A stretch of DNA of 64,000 bases, from positions 15,262,254-15,326,253 of the forward strand of contig NC_064555.1 in the NCBI RefSeq assembly GCF_023856365.1, written 5' to 3'. This DNA is from Brienomyrus brachyistius. Taxonomy: Eukaryota; Chordata; Actinopteri; Osteoglossiformes; Mormyridae. The stretch's first letter is position 1; each line of letters begins with the position of its first letter. Below the pieces are notes generated by a model that was given only the letters and a program-made list of their open reading frames with translations, made no database searches and was not told the origin of the DNA. This document shows, in pieces, positions 37,975 to 49,569 of this stretch. The position numbers and the translations under genes are program-made.

Positions 37975-38850
37975 CACTATTGTACGCGGCAAGTCCTCCG
38001 CGGAGTGCGATGGCCATGATCAGGCCGCAGATGCGGGAAGTATAGGGACTCACAAGTCGCTCGCTGAGCAGCGTGCGAATCAACGAGAGGAGCCGAGCCT
38101 TGAAAACGCTCTGTGGAACAAAAAGAGAGGCGCGGAGGGCAGGGAGGTGAAGGTGACCATGCCAAACGGCGGGAGCCGTGTGGAGGGGTCGCTCTGCGAG
38201 TCAAACTCCTCTTTTGTGCTCCCCTCTGTCTGAGCTTCTGTTATTGTTTTTGCGTGCCACGCTCTGGCTGGGTGATTAGCGGGGTGCCGTGAATGTCGAA
38301 GGAGCAGGGGGAGAAAACAAGCTGCATCGGCAGATATAAAAGCCATTATCCAAACGCTGACCTTGTCCAAATCAAGGAATAAATTGCCGCTTTGAAGGCA
38401 CAGCCATTAACATCTGGGGTCACGTGAAGGGAGGCTCCCACCGTTTACTGGCCCTAAGCACCCGGGCCATTTTCCAAGCTGCTCCTCTGTTCCTCTGTTC
38501 TTTGTTCTACCTTCTGATGTTCAGAAATGGCATCTGCCGCCCCGATAGTGTCGCATCGTGGACTTTTCACCTGTATGCTGATGTGTGTGTGTCTCTCTCC
38601 CTTCGGCACAGTCGGAATTTCAGTGCAGTGCATCATGGGAAGCGTATCAGGCGTACGGTGAACTGGAGGGAGGACATTCCACCGCGGCGCCTCGCCGCAC
38701 GTGCGTGTTCATGCACGTTTCACCATCATGTCTTACCAGGCCTCCCGTGGCTGCCCTTGGATTGTGGGAAAACAAGGAAAGGCAGAGGAATGTGTAGGAA
38801 CAGGTGAGCCAAGGACCACGCCGGGGTAACTTCTGGAGCATCGTTAAGAA
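37975..38850. other. Moderately GC-rich unique block
   Basis: Overlapping frames on both strands (127 codons on plus at 38,424-38,807; 96 on minus at 38,080-38,370) without recognised domains. 38,220-38,430 has the smooth texture of conserved non-coding DNA. Confidence 0.35.
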
Positions 38851-39292
38851 CGCAGCGATAAAAAATCATGAAAATAATTACCTGTCAATGCATTATATTT
38901 TTAAAAACAAAAGGTAATGCCAGAGTTTTGTGAATATGACCCAACCCCTCCCCTCCCCAGTTCAGATGCATTCTGCATCCCATGACATTAGCGACAAAAG
39001 AAGTCATGCCATGCGGGAGACTGCAACATTTGTCCAGCGTCGGCAGTGCCTCAGAGCGTGACGCGCTATAGCATACTCACACATCGCACGCATGTCGTCG
39101 TCATACAGGAAATCCGCTCTGGATCAAGGCTCCTGAGCACCCGGACCCGGAGCTGGCACGGCAAACCGTTGTGTTGTTATTCTAATGAGAAAAACAGAGA
39201 TGGCAGGACTCCAGGCCATTCTAGAAACTTGCATCAAAGTCATCGCATTAATTAGACCAACCCTGTCAAACCCCCACTTACTCCACGCCCCA

Positions 39293-39309
39293 CCCCCCCC
39301 CCCCCCCCC
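39293..39309. repeat. poly-C tract (17)
   Basis: Uninterrupted run of 17 C, 157 bases before a 15-base G run at 39,467-39,481, with which it could pair. Confidence 0.9.
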
Positions 39310-39466
39310 ACTCCACCCTCCCATCCGCCAACCGCTTGAGAACTTTGATTTCTGATCGGGTCTCAAAGGGGCTCTCTTCCTCTCCTCAAGGCTGTGTGCT
39401 AACAACTTTAACTCTACAAACACACCAGAAGTGTGGGCTGAATGGCAGCGAGCTTAGACTGGGGTT

Positions 39467-39481
39467 GGGGGGGGGGGGGGG
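39467..39481. repeat. poly-G tract (15)
   Basis: Uninterrupted run of 15 G followed by further G-rich sequence. Confidence 0.9.
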
Positions 39482-39489
39482 AGGGGGGA

Positions 39490-40709
39490 CTAGAGCAGTC
39501 TCTGCTACAAACAGAAAAAAAGGAACAAATATTGTTTTTTAAGTCCTGGGTCACGATGATTTAGTTCTTGAGCTCCGTAACAGAGAAAAGTAATATTTGA
39601 AAATGCAATACTTTCATTGTTGGACAGGGGGCTCTAGAGAGCTCCCTGAAGACAAACGTGCTGGAATGTTTTACCACTGAGATGTCTGCCAGTGTTTCAC
39701 TAGACTTCTATACACTCGTTTTTTCCATTGCAGACAGACTTGTCACAGATGATTCATGTCTGAGCCTTTTTTGATGGCCTTCCGCTCATACCAACACTTA
39801 TCCATTAACTATCATAGCAATCATTATGCATTTCTAAATGCCCAAATTCTGCATCAGTTTACCGAGTTGTTATACTGTATATGTGAGTAAACAGAAGCGC
39901 AATAAACTGGATTGTCTAAGATCTGTTTCTTTATTATAACAGATCATTTCAGAAACACTTGAATCACATACTAAAAGTAGTGTGTTAGTATTATGTCAAG
40001 ACAAAAAGAGAACTAAAAATGCCACTTTGAAATGAGATTTACCACTTTCCTTCCTGCTGTGTCAGCCAGCCTCCCTGCAATAACTAATAACTCCACATGG
40101 AAATTCTGTTGGAGGCAGCAATACAGCTACCATGACAGTGTCTGTCCCATCCTTCCCAAAGACAAATAGACATTGTCTAAATGATAAACGTCAAAATGAA
40201 CCAAAAAATCACGACTCACATTGCTTCTGTGTGTGTCTCCTTTTCTTCTGTGTGTGTAGGTTTTCATTCTCCCTTAAACTCTCCACTACGAATGTGCCAC
40301 TTGCGACAGAGAGCAGAGCTGAGCTCAGACAAGCTGCCGTCAGTCTCCAGATCACTTCGGGAGCTCAGTTGAGCTGAGAAGACAGGCTGCTGGTTGAGCC
40401 GACCAATCAGAACTCACAGAAGTATGGAATTGCTTGAACACGCCTGCCATTAGTAAGTGGGTGTATGAGTATGAGCTATATTTCTGGATGGGGAACCACG
40501 TCCATCTTGGTGACATTATCTCCCAAGATGGTATACAGTCTTGAAGATCATCTTAGCCATCGTCGACGTAGAAGCGTGGTGTAACTTCGCTTTTTCAGAA
40601 AACTTTCACCAATACATACAGTCTTTACAAAAAGGCGTCAAAATGGTAGACTACTTGTTACATGCAAAGAAATGGAACTTCAGCATTAAATCGTTGAAGC
40701 AGCGCCAAC
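39490..40709. other. Intergenic DNA, no gene recognised
   Basis: AT-rich unique sequence with only short frames (81 codons at most) and no recognised domain. Confidence 0.5.
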
Positions 40710-41664
40710 TAGGGTCTGCACGACTTAGGACTTTTTAAAGTCGATAGTTGTGAAATTCGAGTCGACGTCAACTAACGGCTGATGACGTCTTTGATAAAAC
40801 CACAGGAGAATGGAATTCTTTGCGACAAGCGACAATCTATGTTTTAAAACTTTCACGCGGATGCTGAGAACAGACGGCTCATACACATATCTTTTAACAG
40901 AGACCAGTAGACACGACAATAGGTTGAAACTCGGCATCAACAATTTATGTGACAGTAACACTTGTGTCTCGCAACTTCTATTTAAGTTCAATAGAAGAAA
41001 GACTGAAATGTTGGCGTAAGACTTGGGGAGGAAAAAGAAAGGATCCGGCCTGTAAACCTGCTCACCATAGAGCCTTTGCGGTTCCTGGGCCGTCGCGACT
41101 AGGTACTTTTTTAAGTCTTGGCCATTTTCATGCGTCGCTTTCCCAGCGCACAACAGGAACTGTGATCATTATGCTGAATAAGCTTGGGAGTTGCAAAAAG
41201 CTCATAGGTTAATCTTCACAGGGAACGTACTACATACTACAATGCCATCCCAAAGTAATGGAGGATTAACAAGTTCTTTTGTCAGTTATTTATTTGGTAG
41301 ATCGATTAAATTTGGCTAGCAGATTGAGCTTTCATTTCCCTCAGAGTAAAGAATGTTATTCTGCTAATAAGCCCCGAGAAGTTTCCAGCAACTTTAGGCA
41401 AAAGTATGTTGGTTATCGATCAAATATTCCAGAACAGAAATACAGAGATGTAACTCGGAAAGTATTCATTAATCACAGGTAACTGGGATGCAAAAATAAT
41501 TCTATCTGCTCAATTTTTGCTCTTTTCCCTGCACTTCTGTATAACTGCTTTTCTTTGAGGTGTCCATGTCGTTAGTGTCATAATCACGTGATCAACACCT
41601 AGTCGACATCAAGCTTAAAGCGTCATGGTAAAGACGACTAGTCGACTAGTCTCCGTGAGCCCGA
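40710..41664. mobile_element. 955-bp non-autonomous hAT-type element
   Basis: The left end TAGGGTCTGCACGAC and the complement of the right end TCGGGCTCACGGAGAC form imperfect inverted termini. The flanking 8-mers are GCGCCAAC (40,702-40,709) and GCACCAAC (41,665-41,672), an 8-bp target duplication with one mismatch, the hallmark of hAT elements. Subterminal ACTAGTCGACTAG-type motifs at the right end, and GTCGACGTC-type ones at the left, are typical of such elements. The 142-codon minus frame inside (40,725-41,153) shows no transposase motif that I can recognise, so the copy is presumably mobilised in trans or dead. Confidence 0.75.
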
Positions 41665-41672
41665 GCACCAAC

Positions 41673-43124
41673 ATTTTTAGCCATTACCATTACGTTCATC
41701 ATACATCGAGGGAGAGCTACCAGTCCTCTAATGGCACCAATGTCAGCCGCATCATGTGACCTCCGATAATCCAGCGTGATCCAGCAGCCCTTTGCAGTCC
41801 CTTCTCAAACAGCAGGAAAACTTGACCTCACTGCTTTTCACGTGCTCTGAATCACAGTTGATGTCAGAACAAAAAAAGCGAAGTGAAAATTCCATTTATT
41901 GTGTTTTTCCCTCACAGTTTCACCTTCTTGGGGTTTCCTTTGCACACAGGTCGTTCATTTCATTGGGAGACGGGAAAAAGGACTCAAACGGCTTTAGCCG
42001 CGCAGGTTGACAAAGCGTGCGCTGTGAATCGGGACTGATATTGCAGAGCCTTCAGCTCATGGCAGTCAGTGATTCGCTCGTTTTCGGAGACGGTGTTCAG
42101 GAGCTGAGGTGAAGTTGTGCGGGAGAACAGGACGGCCTCGCGGAGGGAGGAAGAGGAGGGTGGAGAGTGAATGACAGAAGAACATGATGGAGGGGGAGGG
42201 TTGGTATGAGAATAACACAGTTGCAGAGGGCACGCTGCTTTCAACTGTGCCAGGAAGGAAGTGACTGGTGCCAGAGGGGCACTACAGCCCCCACCAGAAC
42301 TGGACACGGGTGGTGGATCTCAGAGATTGATGGGCTCAGCGTGTGCTTATGTCATCAGGAACTGGATCCTCCGAGTGCTAGACTATATGTTAGATTGTGT
42401 GTTGGTTCATACTAGCCTGGGTGCTGAACCATGCTGGACAGCATGTTCTCCTGCCTTTCAGGCTCTCCAGTGCACCACACTGTACTTCATACTGTATGTC
42501 TGTGGGCCTGTGATTGACATACAGAGATTCCCGTATTTCTTATTGGTCTCTGTGGTGAATACAATAGGCTGTGTTAAGTTTTGTATTAAACTTTGTGCTT
42601 GATTTTTTTTGGCAGACTGTATGCTGTGCTGTGCTTCCCTCTGCTGTACTGGACTATTTTCATTTGTAATAGTCCTTATGTTGTCGGTTTTACCATTCTT
42701 AAGCTCTTAACTTCTTTTTGAGTGTAGGACATATTTTATGTAGGTGTGTTAAACATAAGTAGCTATTATTACTGGGTAAATTTGAATGAAAAAATATATA
42801 TATATGCACGGCATTTACTGTGGCCAGAACATAAATATTAATAAGCAGATCGACTTTTGAACATACTGCAATGGGAACCAGCTCTGAATCTGATCTAATC
42901 TAGCGTGAAACTTTGTGGTGTTATGGAATTTCACAAGCTTTGCCCATTAAATAATACAGCATATTAATCATTTTAGGAATCAGTGAGCAAGGGGAGAAAA
43001 GGGTAGGATGATGCTGAGAGAATATCTGCTCTCCCGTGGGCTTTTTTTATTTAAATCAGGCCCTGGGACACAGCTGAGAGGCACCTGGAAGCCATGACAC
43101 ACTCTTATCCATAGGGAGCAGGAG
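41673..43124. other. Intergenic DNA, no gene recognised
   Basis: Unique-looking sequence with a 113-codon frame at 42,261-42,602 that has no recognised domain, and a short TA run near 42,795. Confidence 0.5.
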
Positions 43125-43320
43125 TACATATTGGGGGCGGGGCCACAGGGGCACTGGGTCCAACTGCAATCTGATTGGCCCTAGGAGTGCCCTCTCCCTT
43201 GTCATTCACCAATTCAAAATATATCATTGGCAAATGACAAGCTTGGTCCCTCAGCATGAATTATGGCCCCTCTTACAGTATGTCCCCATCTTAAAAAATC
43301 ATATAATTGCCCATATAACA
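43125..43320 (+). mobile_element. Recurring short element, copy 4
   Basis: Long copy with 'gcggggccacaggggcactg', 'aatctgattggccctaggag', 'tcattcaccaattcaaaata' and 'tcattggcaaatgacaagct', ending near 'tcatataattgccca'. Confidence 0.65.
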
Positions 43321-43869
43321 GAATGATTATCATTTAAAAAAAAAAAAAAGAAAATAATGAAACAGCAGGCAAGCAAATAAACTGCGCATCATTCATTCAT
43401 CCATTAAATTCATCCTAGTTTTGACTCTAATCAATTCTTTACTAAAAAAGGGGTATTTCATGTAGTCACCAATGATAATTTCATTGTGTGGTGTGACACT
43501 GGTTCCAGAAAGGACTAGGAGGTGCTGGGCACTGGGACAGGTGGTGGCAGGCAGCCCGTTAATTCTCTTCAGTGAAACCTGGGAACCAGATGGATGATAG
43601 CAGTAATGAAATTCACAGCTCCATCAGCAAACCCTCTCCCACCAACACACAGACTCGCAGTCAGGACTCTGTTTTTGAGGTCAAATTGCACTAATTGGGT
43701 GTTTATCGCTCAGATAGCTTTGTGCGCATCTCCTCTTATAAACCATGGGTTGTCAGGACAATCTGCCGAAACTGCTTGGTGGCTTCAAACCAAGAACAGG
43801 TGTTTGGGGCTGTTAGCAAGTACAGCACTGTAGGAAGACCCTGCCCCCATCCCCCTGCATTTTGGGAGT

Positions 43870-44060
43870 GGTGTGTGTCTCAGCAGGTTGTTACGCTGTC
43901 CCTGGGATCAGAAGGTGGCTGGTTCAAATCCCAGAGTCAGCAGAGTGATTTCACCATTGGGCCACTGAGTGAGGCACATAACCCCAATCGCCCCGTGGAC
44001 TGAGTGACCCTTCGCTCAGCTTTTGGATAAAAGCAGCTGCTAAATAAAGAAACTGCAACT
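43870..44060 (+). mobile_element. tRNA-like SINE relic
   Basis: The B-box-like GGTTCAAATCCCAGAGTCAG at about 43,920 is followed by 'ttcaccattgggccactgag' and a 'gataaaagcagctgctaaat' tail typical of fish tRNA SINEs ('tttggataaaagc-tctgctaaat'). Same family as the relic at 1850, here with its 3' end. Confidence 0.7.
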
Positions 44061-44889
44061 GCTTAAATTGGCCGCTGCGGTGCCACGGATGGCAAAGCTT
44101 AACAGCGCATGGGCTCCACAATAATGTTTATTAACTGGCTATAAGCTTGTTACATTAAGCATAGTTCCTAATGAAAATGGGAAAATTCTGTTGTTTTCAT
44201 TTTATCAGGGGGCTCTGAACAGATCCAGCTCTAAAGCACTCTGCCGCAAAAAAAAAAACCAAACTAAATAATGCATGAGAGCATAATTACGAGAGGGCTA
44301 ATTTATGAGAAAAAAAATAAGTACATAATAACCAATATAGTATTCATATGATTATGAATACAGGAAAGAATGCTGATGCAATACTAATATTGCATACCTA
44401 TAAATGTCCCTAGGTGTCCCCTAATTGTTACCTTGGTACTTAAAATTATTTGAAGCAATTAGCCTGATTCGCAATTTTGGTGAAATCTCCGTTTAGGATA
44501 GGAGTTGTTTATTGTTGTGCTATTAATACCTTGGAAAATAACAGCAAACCCACACATGCTTCAACCCGGGATCATGTGACAGATGATGAGGATAAAATTT
44601 GCTGTTCCCGAAGCGTTGCGTTTTTGACAATGCCTACAGGAAGGCATTTGGTAATGGCGGAGGAAGGCCATTAAATGCCAATTTATTACAGCTTAGTGTT
44701 TCCACCAAAAGTGAGTCAGTGAAGCCCATTGAGAAGTGTGTCAGAGATTAACAGAGCCTCCTGTCAAACCACACACCTCTGAAGCACGGATGGTCCTCCA
44801 GTGAAGAGAATGAATTCAAGGGAAAAAAAAATCTCTCCAGGAAACAGCAGAGTATCAGTTCTGGTTTCCTGAGAAGGTTCTTTCACAGG
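44061..44889. other. AT-rich intergenic DNA, no gene recognised
   Basis: Unique sequence with only short frames and no recognised element. Confidence 0.5.
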
Positions 44890-44892
44890 GAT

Positions 44893-45012
44893 ATATACAG
44901 GGACAACGGGCCCAACTGAGAGCTAATTGGCCATGGAGTGCCCTCTTCTCTGTCACTCATCAATTTAAAACATATCATTGGCTAATGATAAGATTGGCCC
45001 ATCTTATGCAAT
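44893..45012 (+). mobile_element. Recurring short element, copy 5
   Basis: 'gacaacgggcccaactgaga', 'gctaattggccatggagtgc', 'ctgtcactcatcaatttaaa' and 'cattggctaatgataagatt' match the other copies; the last part is truncated. Confidence 0.6.
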
Positions 45013-45141
45013 CCTCCCCATCCTCCCTATCCTTTTGCCATAAGGTTTTCCCTGGTAAAGAGGAGGAAGGACCTTATTTGGAATGACAGACACAGAGGGA
45101 GGCAGCACACCGTGGGAAACACGGGCCTGACTTAGGGGCGT

Positions 45142-45193
45142 GAGGAAGGGCGATGAGGAAGGGCGATGAGGAAGGGCGATGAGGAAGGGCGAT
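45142..45193. repeat. 13-bp tandem repeat, 4 copies
   Basis: Four perfect units of GAGGAAGGGCGAT starting at 45,142, 45,155, 45,168 and 45,181. Perfect identity suggests a recent expansion. Confidence 0.95.
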
Positions 45194-45304
45194 GAGATCC
45201 AAGCTGGATCCCGATCATCACAACTCCCAATGGTGGGAGGACACACCAGTGTTTTATAAAATGTAGCAGTGATTGCAAGTGAAATTGAGCTTGTCACATT
45301 AACG

Positions 45305-45322
45305 CCCCCCCCCCCCCCCCCC
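45305..45322. repeat. poly-C tract (18)
   Basis: Uninterrupted run of 18 C. Confidence 0.9.
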
Positions 45323-45554
45323 TCCCAACTCCATCGTTGCCAGGAATTCACACCGCCCCCATATTACAGAGGATATTGCACTTTTGCATACATGCTAACC
45401 TATCCTGCAGGTGCACACATTCATATGGACGCAGACAAGCAATCATCATAAAAGACGACACAACGAGGTCATCCTCATGCAGAATCAGGAATCTCCTTAC
45501 ACTCAGAGACAAAAAAACAACCTCACAGAAACACACACATTACAATTAATTAGC

Positions 45555-45715
45555 AGACACTTTTGTTCATAGTACTAAGGTAAGTCGGCCTTCCTGGAGC
45601 AGGTGGGTTTTAAGGGCATTGCTCAAAGGCCCAGTTGTGACATCTCTCTGCCCTCCGTGGGTTTGAACCGCCAACCTTGTTGTCACAGGCAGAGGTAATA
45701 ACTCACTGACATGCG
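45555..45715 (-). mobile_element. SINE relic, inverted
   Basis: 'agcagacacttttgttcata', 'gtgggttttaagggcattgc', 'tcaaaggcccagttgtgaca' and 'tgggtttgaaccgccaacct' are an inverted tRNA-SINE: the last motif is the complement of a B box (GGTTCAAACCC). Related to 62,180-62,310. Confidence 0.65.
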
Positions 45716-46149
45716 ATACCATCAACAAACGCTGCTATGCTTGTGCACTTCCGCTCGATTTACTCAAATGTACTAGAGGTGATGGTGACTCGCATGAACT
45801 CCTCTGCGCCACTTAAGCTGGTGTAGTGAGTTTGTGGGTCATTAGCTAATTGACCTTTACTTTTACTGAGAGCAATTTTAAACATTAAGAACAAACAGAG
45901 AAGGAGGAGAAATGCCTATACATACATATCAGTGTTCTGCATACGTTGAAGGTTACGTGGTTTCACCTAACAATGTCATATGGATTCATGATTCATAATA
46001 ATAAAAAATGCTAATATCATTAAACACTCCTCATGATTCCTGAACCACACTGCACAGTTTTTAAGCACATTACAGGCATTTAATTTTATATTAGATGCAA
46101 ATGAAAATGAAAAAAACTTCTTAATTTTCCGGAAGTGTCAGGTGTGGGG

Positions 46150-46290
46150 GGTGGCATGATTGTGCCCTGTGATGGACAGGAGGCCCCATCCTGTGGTACC
46201 CTGCCACGTGCCCATAGCCTCTGTGCCTCCCCCGCACCCCCAATTCTGAATAGGAGAAGCAGTTTCAGAAAATGAATGGAGGTGTCAAGT
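46150..46290 (+). mobile_element. SINE 3' half, plus orientation
   Basis: 'tgccctgtgatggacaggag', 'accctgccacgtgcccatag' and 'ggagaagcagtttcagaaaa' ending in 'tgaatgga' are the 3' end of the SINE family. It faces the opposed head at 46,861-47,065, with the 40-bp array between them. Confidence 0.7.
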
Positions 46291-46300
46291 GAATATATAG

Positions 46301-46860
46301 AAATAACCAAGGATGGGGCACCAACCCACCACAGGGCAGGAAATAACCCAGGATGGGGCACCAACCCACTGCAGGGCAGGAAATAACCCAGGATGGGGCA
46401 CCAACCCACCCCAGGGCAGGAAATAACCCAGGATGGGGCACCAACCCACCGCAGGGCAGGAAATAACCAAGGATGGGGCACCAACCCACCGCAGGACAGG
46501 AAATAACCAAGGATGCGGCACCAACCCACCGCAGGGCAGGAAATAACCAAGGATGGGGCACCAACCCACTGCAGGGCAGGAAATAACCCAGGATGGGGCA
46601 CCAACCCACCCCAGGGCAGGAAATAACCCAGGATGGGGCACCAACCCACCCCAGGGCAGGAAATAACCCAGGATGGGGCACCAACCCATCGTAGGGCAGG
46701 GAATTACCCAGGATGGGGCACCAACCCACTCCAGGGCAGGAAATTACCCAGGATGGGGCACCAACCCACCGTAGGGCAGGAAATAACCCAGGATGGGGCA
46801 CCAACCCACCATAGGGCAGGAAATAACCCAGGATGGGGCACCAACCCACCATAGGGCACT
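46301..46860. repeat. 40-bp minisatellite, 14 copies
   Basis: Units start at 46,301 and every 40 bases to 46,821, fourteen in all with no length variation. Unit core: CCCAGGATGGGGCACCAACC. Most differences are single substitutions in a few positions, so the array is young or homogenised. The core matches the 11,515 segment of the SINE copy at 11,424, and the last unit runs directly into SINE sequence. Because 40 is not a multiple of 3, all three minus frames carry the same 40-residue repeat (frames of 134-195 codons); these are not genes. Confidence 0.95.
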
Positions 46861-47065
46861 CTCACCATTCACACCTAGAGACAATAAGGCAACACCAATT
46901 CAGCTCAGTATATTTTTGGGCTGGGGGTGGGATTAGAAAACCCAGAGAAAACCCCATCATGACATGGGGAGAACATGTAACCTCACTGATTCAGGGTAAC
47001 GACTCAAACCCTGGTCCCAGAGACATGAGGCAACAGCCTCAACCATTGTGCCACCGCCACACCCA
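46861..47065 (-). mobile_element. SINE head, inverted
   Basis: 'ttcacacctagagacaataa', 'caacaccaattcagctcagt', 'gacatggggagaacatgtaa', 'cgactcaaaccctggtccca' (complement of a B box) and 'gaggcaacagcctcaaccat' are the 5' two-thirds of an inverted SINE. Together with the array it would make one nearly complete copy with an amplified internal module. Confidence 0.8.
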
Positions 47066-47111
47066 GAACAAACACTGAAAAAGGAGAGACATAACACATA
47101 AAACGTAGGCT

Positions 47112-47991
47112 TAAAGGAAACTGGAAAGTGGTCTCCTTCACATGCAAAAGTCGTTTTTGAGATGGCAAAGAGATCCACAAGAAATAGGGGCTAAAAGACA
47201 GAACGAGGTAATTCCCATTTGCACCCCTGGGATGCGAGCAGGCAGGTGAGCCATGCAAACATGCAAATAGCCATTTTGCTCTTCAAGAAAAAATGAAGAA
47301 AGAGGAATCCCTGGAGCTGAACCGTAGCTCAGTATCTCTCACGAAAAAAACGAATTTTATATCTGTACCGACTGATTACCTGTGAGTATTGGGGCGGGTC
47401 TTCTGGCCTCCCCCCTCCCCTGAAATGTCCACACACTCCTTGCATCTCATAGGGTACTAGATAATACTTAATTAGGTCTACAAATCATTTGTTTAACTTA
47501 TGCCATTTGTGTAAGTCGTGAGTTGACCTAAAAGGTGAATGGAGCGTTTTCCAAATAATCCACAAAGGATGGAGGTATATTCCAGTTTTGAACATATTAC
47601 TCAGAATCCATATGGGTTTTTCAAAACATACCAACCAAGAACACCAATCGTATGACTGCACAGATGATATCAGCACGAAATCCTGGCATCTTCCGCACAG
47701 TGATACGATTGGTGTGTAGAGTTTGGTGGAAGGAAATAGTTTCTACATTAAACTGCTCACTACAAAGTCTATGGATTGAGTAAGGGACATTGTTGTTGAA
47801 TTTTTCAAATGCTTTTATAGCGCTTTAATCACCAGAGAAAGAACAACATTCAGTCCCATTATGTATGCGGGAAGATTGGCCAATATCTCCTAAACTAGGC
47901 ATCTCCCAGCCGAACAGCCTAGACTGGTAGATAGCAATACAGCCCCTCTAAAACACATCCTTTTCAGTTTTGGGGCGAACTTTCCCTTTAA
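47112..47991. mobile_element. Possible TTAA-type DNA element
   Basis: The right end 'gcgaactttccctttaa' matches a terminus seen very often in fish non-autonomous elements that insert at TTAA. A weaker inverted match 'ttaaaggaaactggaaa' lies at 47,112. The interior has features of such elements, including an inverted pair 'accaatcgtatga' / 'atacgattggtgt' at about 47,643 and 47,701. The left end is uncertain. Confidence 0.4.
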
Positions 47992-49569
47992 TATTTCAAT
48001 AAAAAGACATTATGAGTAATAAATTGAATAATGTCTAGGAAAAATAATTTACATTTGTTTATTTTACTTTGAAAGGTGCTAGACATCACAGCCCCTTTTC
48101 TCTATAGGAAAATCTTGCAGGATCTTATAAATAAGATGGAAATATTTTGGATACTTTAAAAAGCCACAGTAATACCCTCCCATAAATAGCCCACCACCAA
48201 ATTTGTCTACCATAAGTTCTTCTTGTACAATTGGATTTTGTTCCTTTCGGCCCTTTTTAAGACAAAGTAACAGAACATAAACACTTATGTCCATCAGTGC
48301 TAGTCTAAGTAAAATTCCACAGCTACCCATATATTAACAAGACATAATAATTTATGCTACAACAGTTAAAATTGAAATGAGAGCCGCATTCTGCATACAT
48401 AGTTCGAAATCTATAATTGAAATCTGTAATTTGATGTGCTTCGTAAAATAATAAAACCTATATATAACCTATGATGTCAGCACTGTCATCGTGAATCCTG
48501 GTAGCGCTGGCAATAATTATTTGCGATGCGCAATATTTATTTATAATTATTATAGCAATCCCTAAAAAATCACATTGATATCTAATGCACATGTTTCCTG
48601 GCTGCAGAGCCATACAGCGAATAACATTTTCAGAATTCCATCTTGTGAGTGACATTTCAGGCAAACGTTTGCTTTCTGTTTTGTTATTCCGCACCTCCCC
48701 TGTTTATCACACTGCAGAATACTAACAAGCATGGCGTCACCCGCCCCAGGTAGGTTGACTACACAAGAACCTTGGTCTTTTCTCAGCTTCCACGGCCGAC
48801 AGATGATGGTCTCCGGTGATAGAGCTTGGCGGCATCAGGACGACGTCGACGAGCCAATCAGACACGGAGCCCCGGGTTCTGACTTAGTCTGCATCCTATT
48901 ATTTATACCCTGAACGCCCCCTGTGCACGACCAACCATAGACGTCGCTCTAAATTGGCAGGCAGATCTCTCTTGAATGACTTCTCGATGTCTGCAGGATC
49001 CTCTCGCACCTCTGAGGCGTGCTTAATGCTCTTTCCTGTACAGTTGGCATTTGTCTTGTCTGCTTTGGCAGGACTGGGCATCAGAGAGGCTTTCAGAGGA
49101 CTCAGATTTCAGAGACAGGAAGATGTGAAACACAAAAGTACATTTAGTCATTATCCGGAAGCCACTTCCCGCGATCGGCGTGACAGGCATGTTTGTTGGA
49201 ATGTTATTCTATCGCATGGGAACTAATTGGCAGCTGGTGAATATACAAAGGCAAGGAGAAAATTCCAGCAATGGAATCTGTAATCTCTGAGCAGCATCAC
49301 TATTAAGTTGTGATGCAATTTTGGATGTCAAAAGTAGTTTACCTGCCCGAGTGAAAAATGCGTGGATTGTCTGATCCAGCTCTGAGCTTCGCTCTGATGC
49401 GAAGTGCCGTGAAGCCCTGTAAGGTTCTTCTGTGGCCCTGTGTGTTCATGCAGCTTCCCTCTGTGCCCCCCACACCTGAGACCCTCGACGCGATGGCCGT
49501 GAAAGAGTCCAAAGCCAGGGACTCACTTTAGAATTTCGCGAAGCGTGCAGAAATCACTGTGCTATGGAG
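47992..49569. other. Intergenic DNA, no gene recognised
   Basis: Unique-looking sequence, AT-rich to about 48,700 and mixed after. A seven-codon ATG frame before a GTAGGT donor-like site at 48,731-48,755 has good Kozak context but no other support as an exon. Confidence 0.45.

Noticed and set aside
46086..46852. Minus-strand frames of 134-195 codons with repeating 'GWCPILGYFLPC' type sequence
   Set aside because: All three frames carry the same 40-residue pattern because the 40-bp unit shifts frame each time. This is an array artefact.
48731..48755. ATG with good Kozak context followed by a GTAGGT donor-like site
   Set aside because: The frame before the donor is only a few codons and no partner exon or promoter can be seen in the window.
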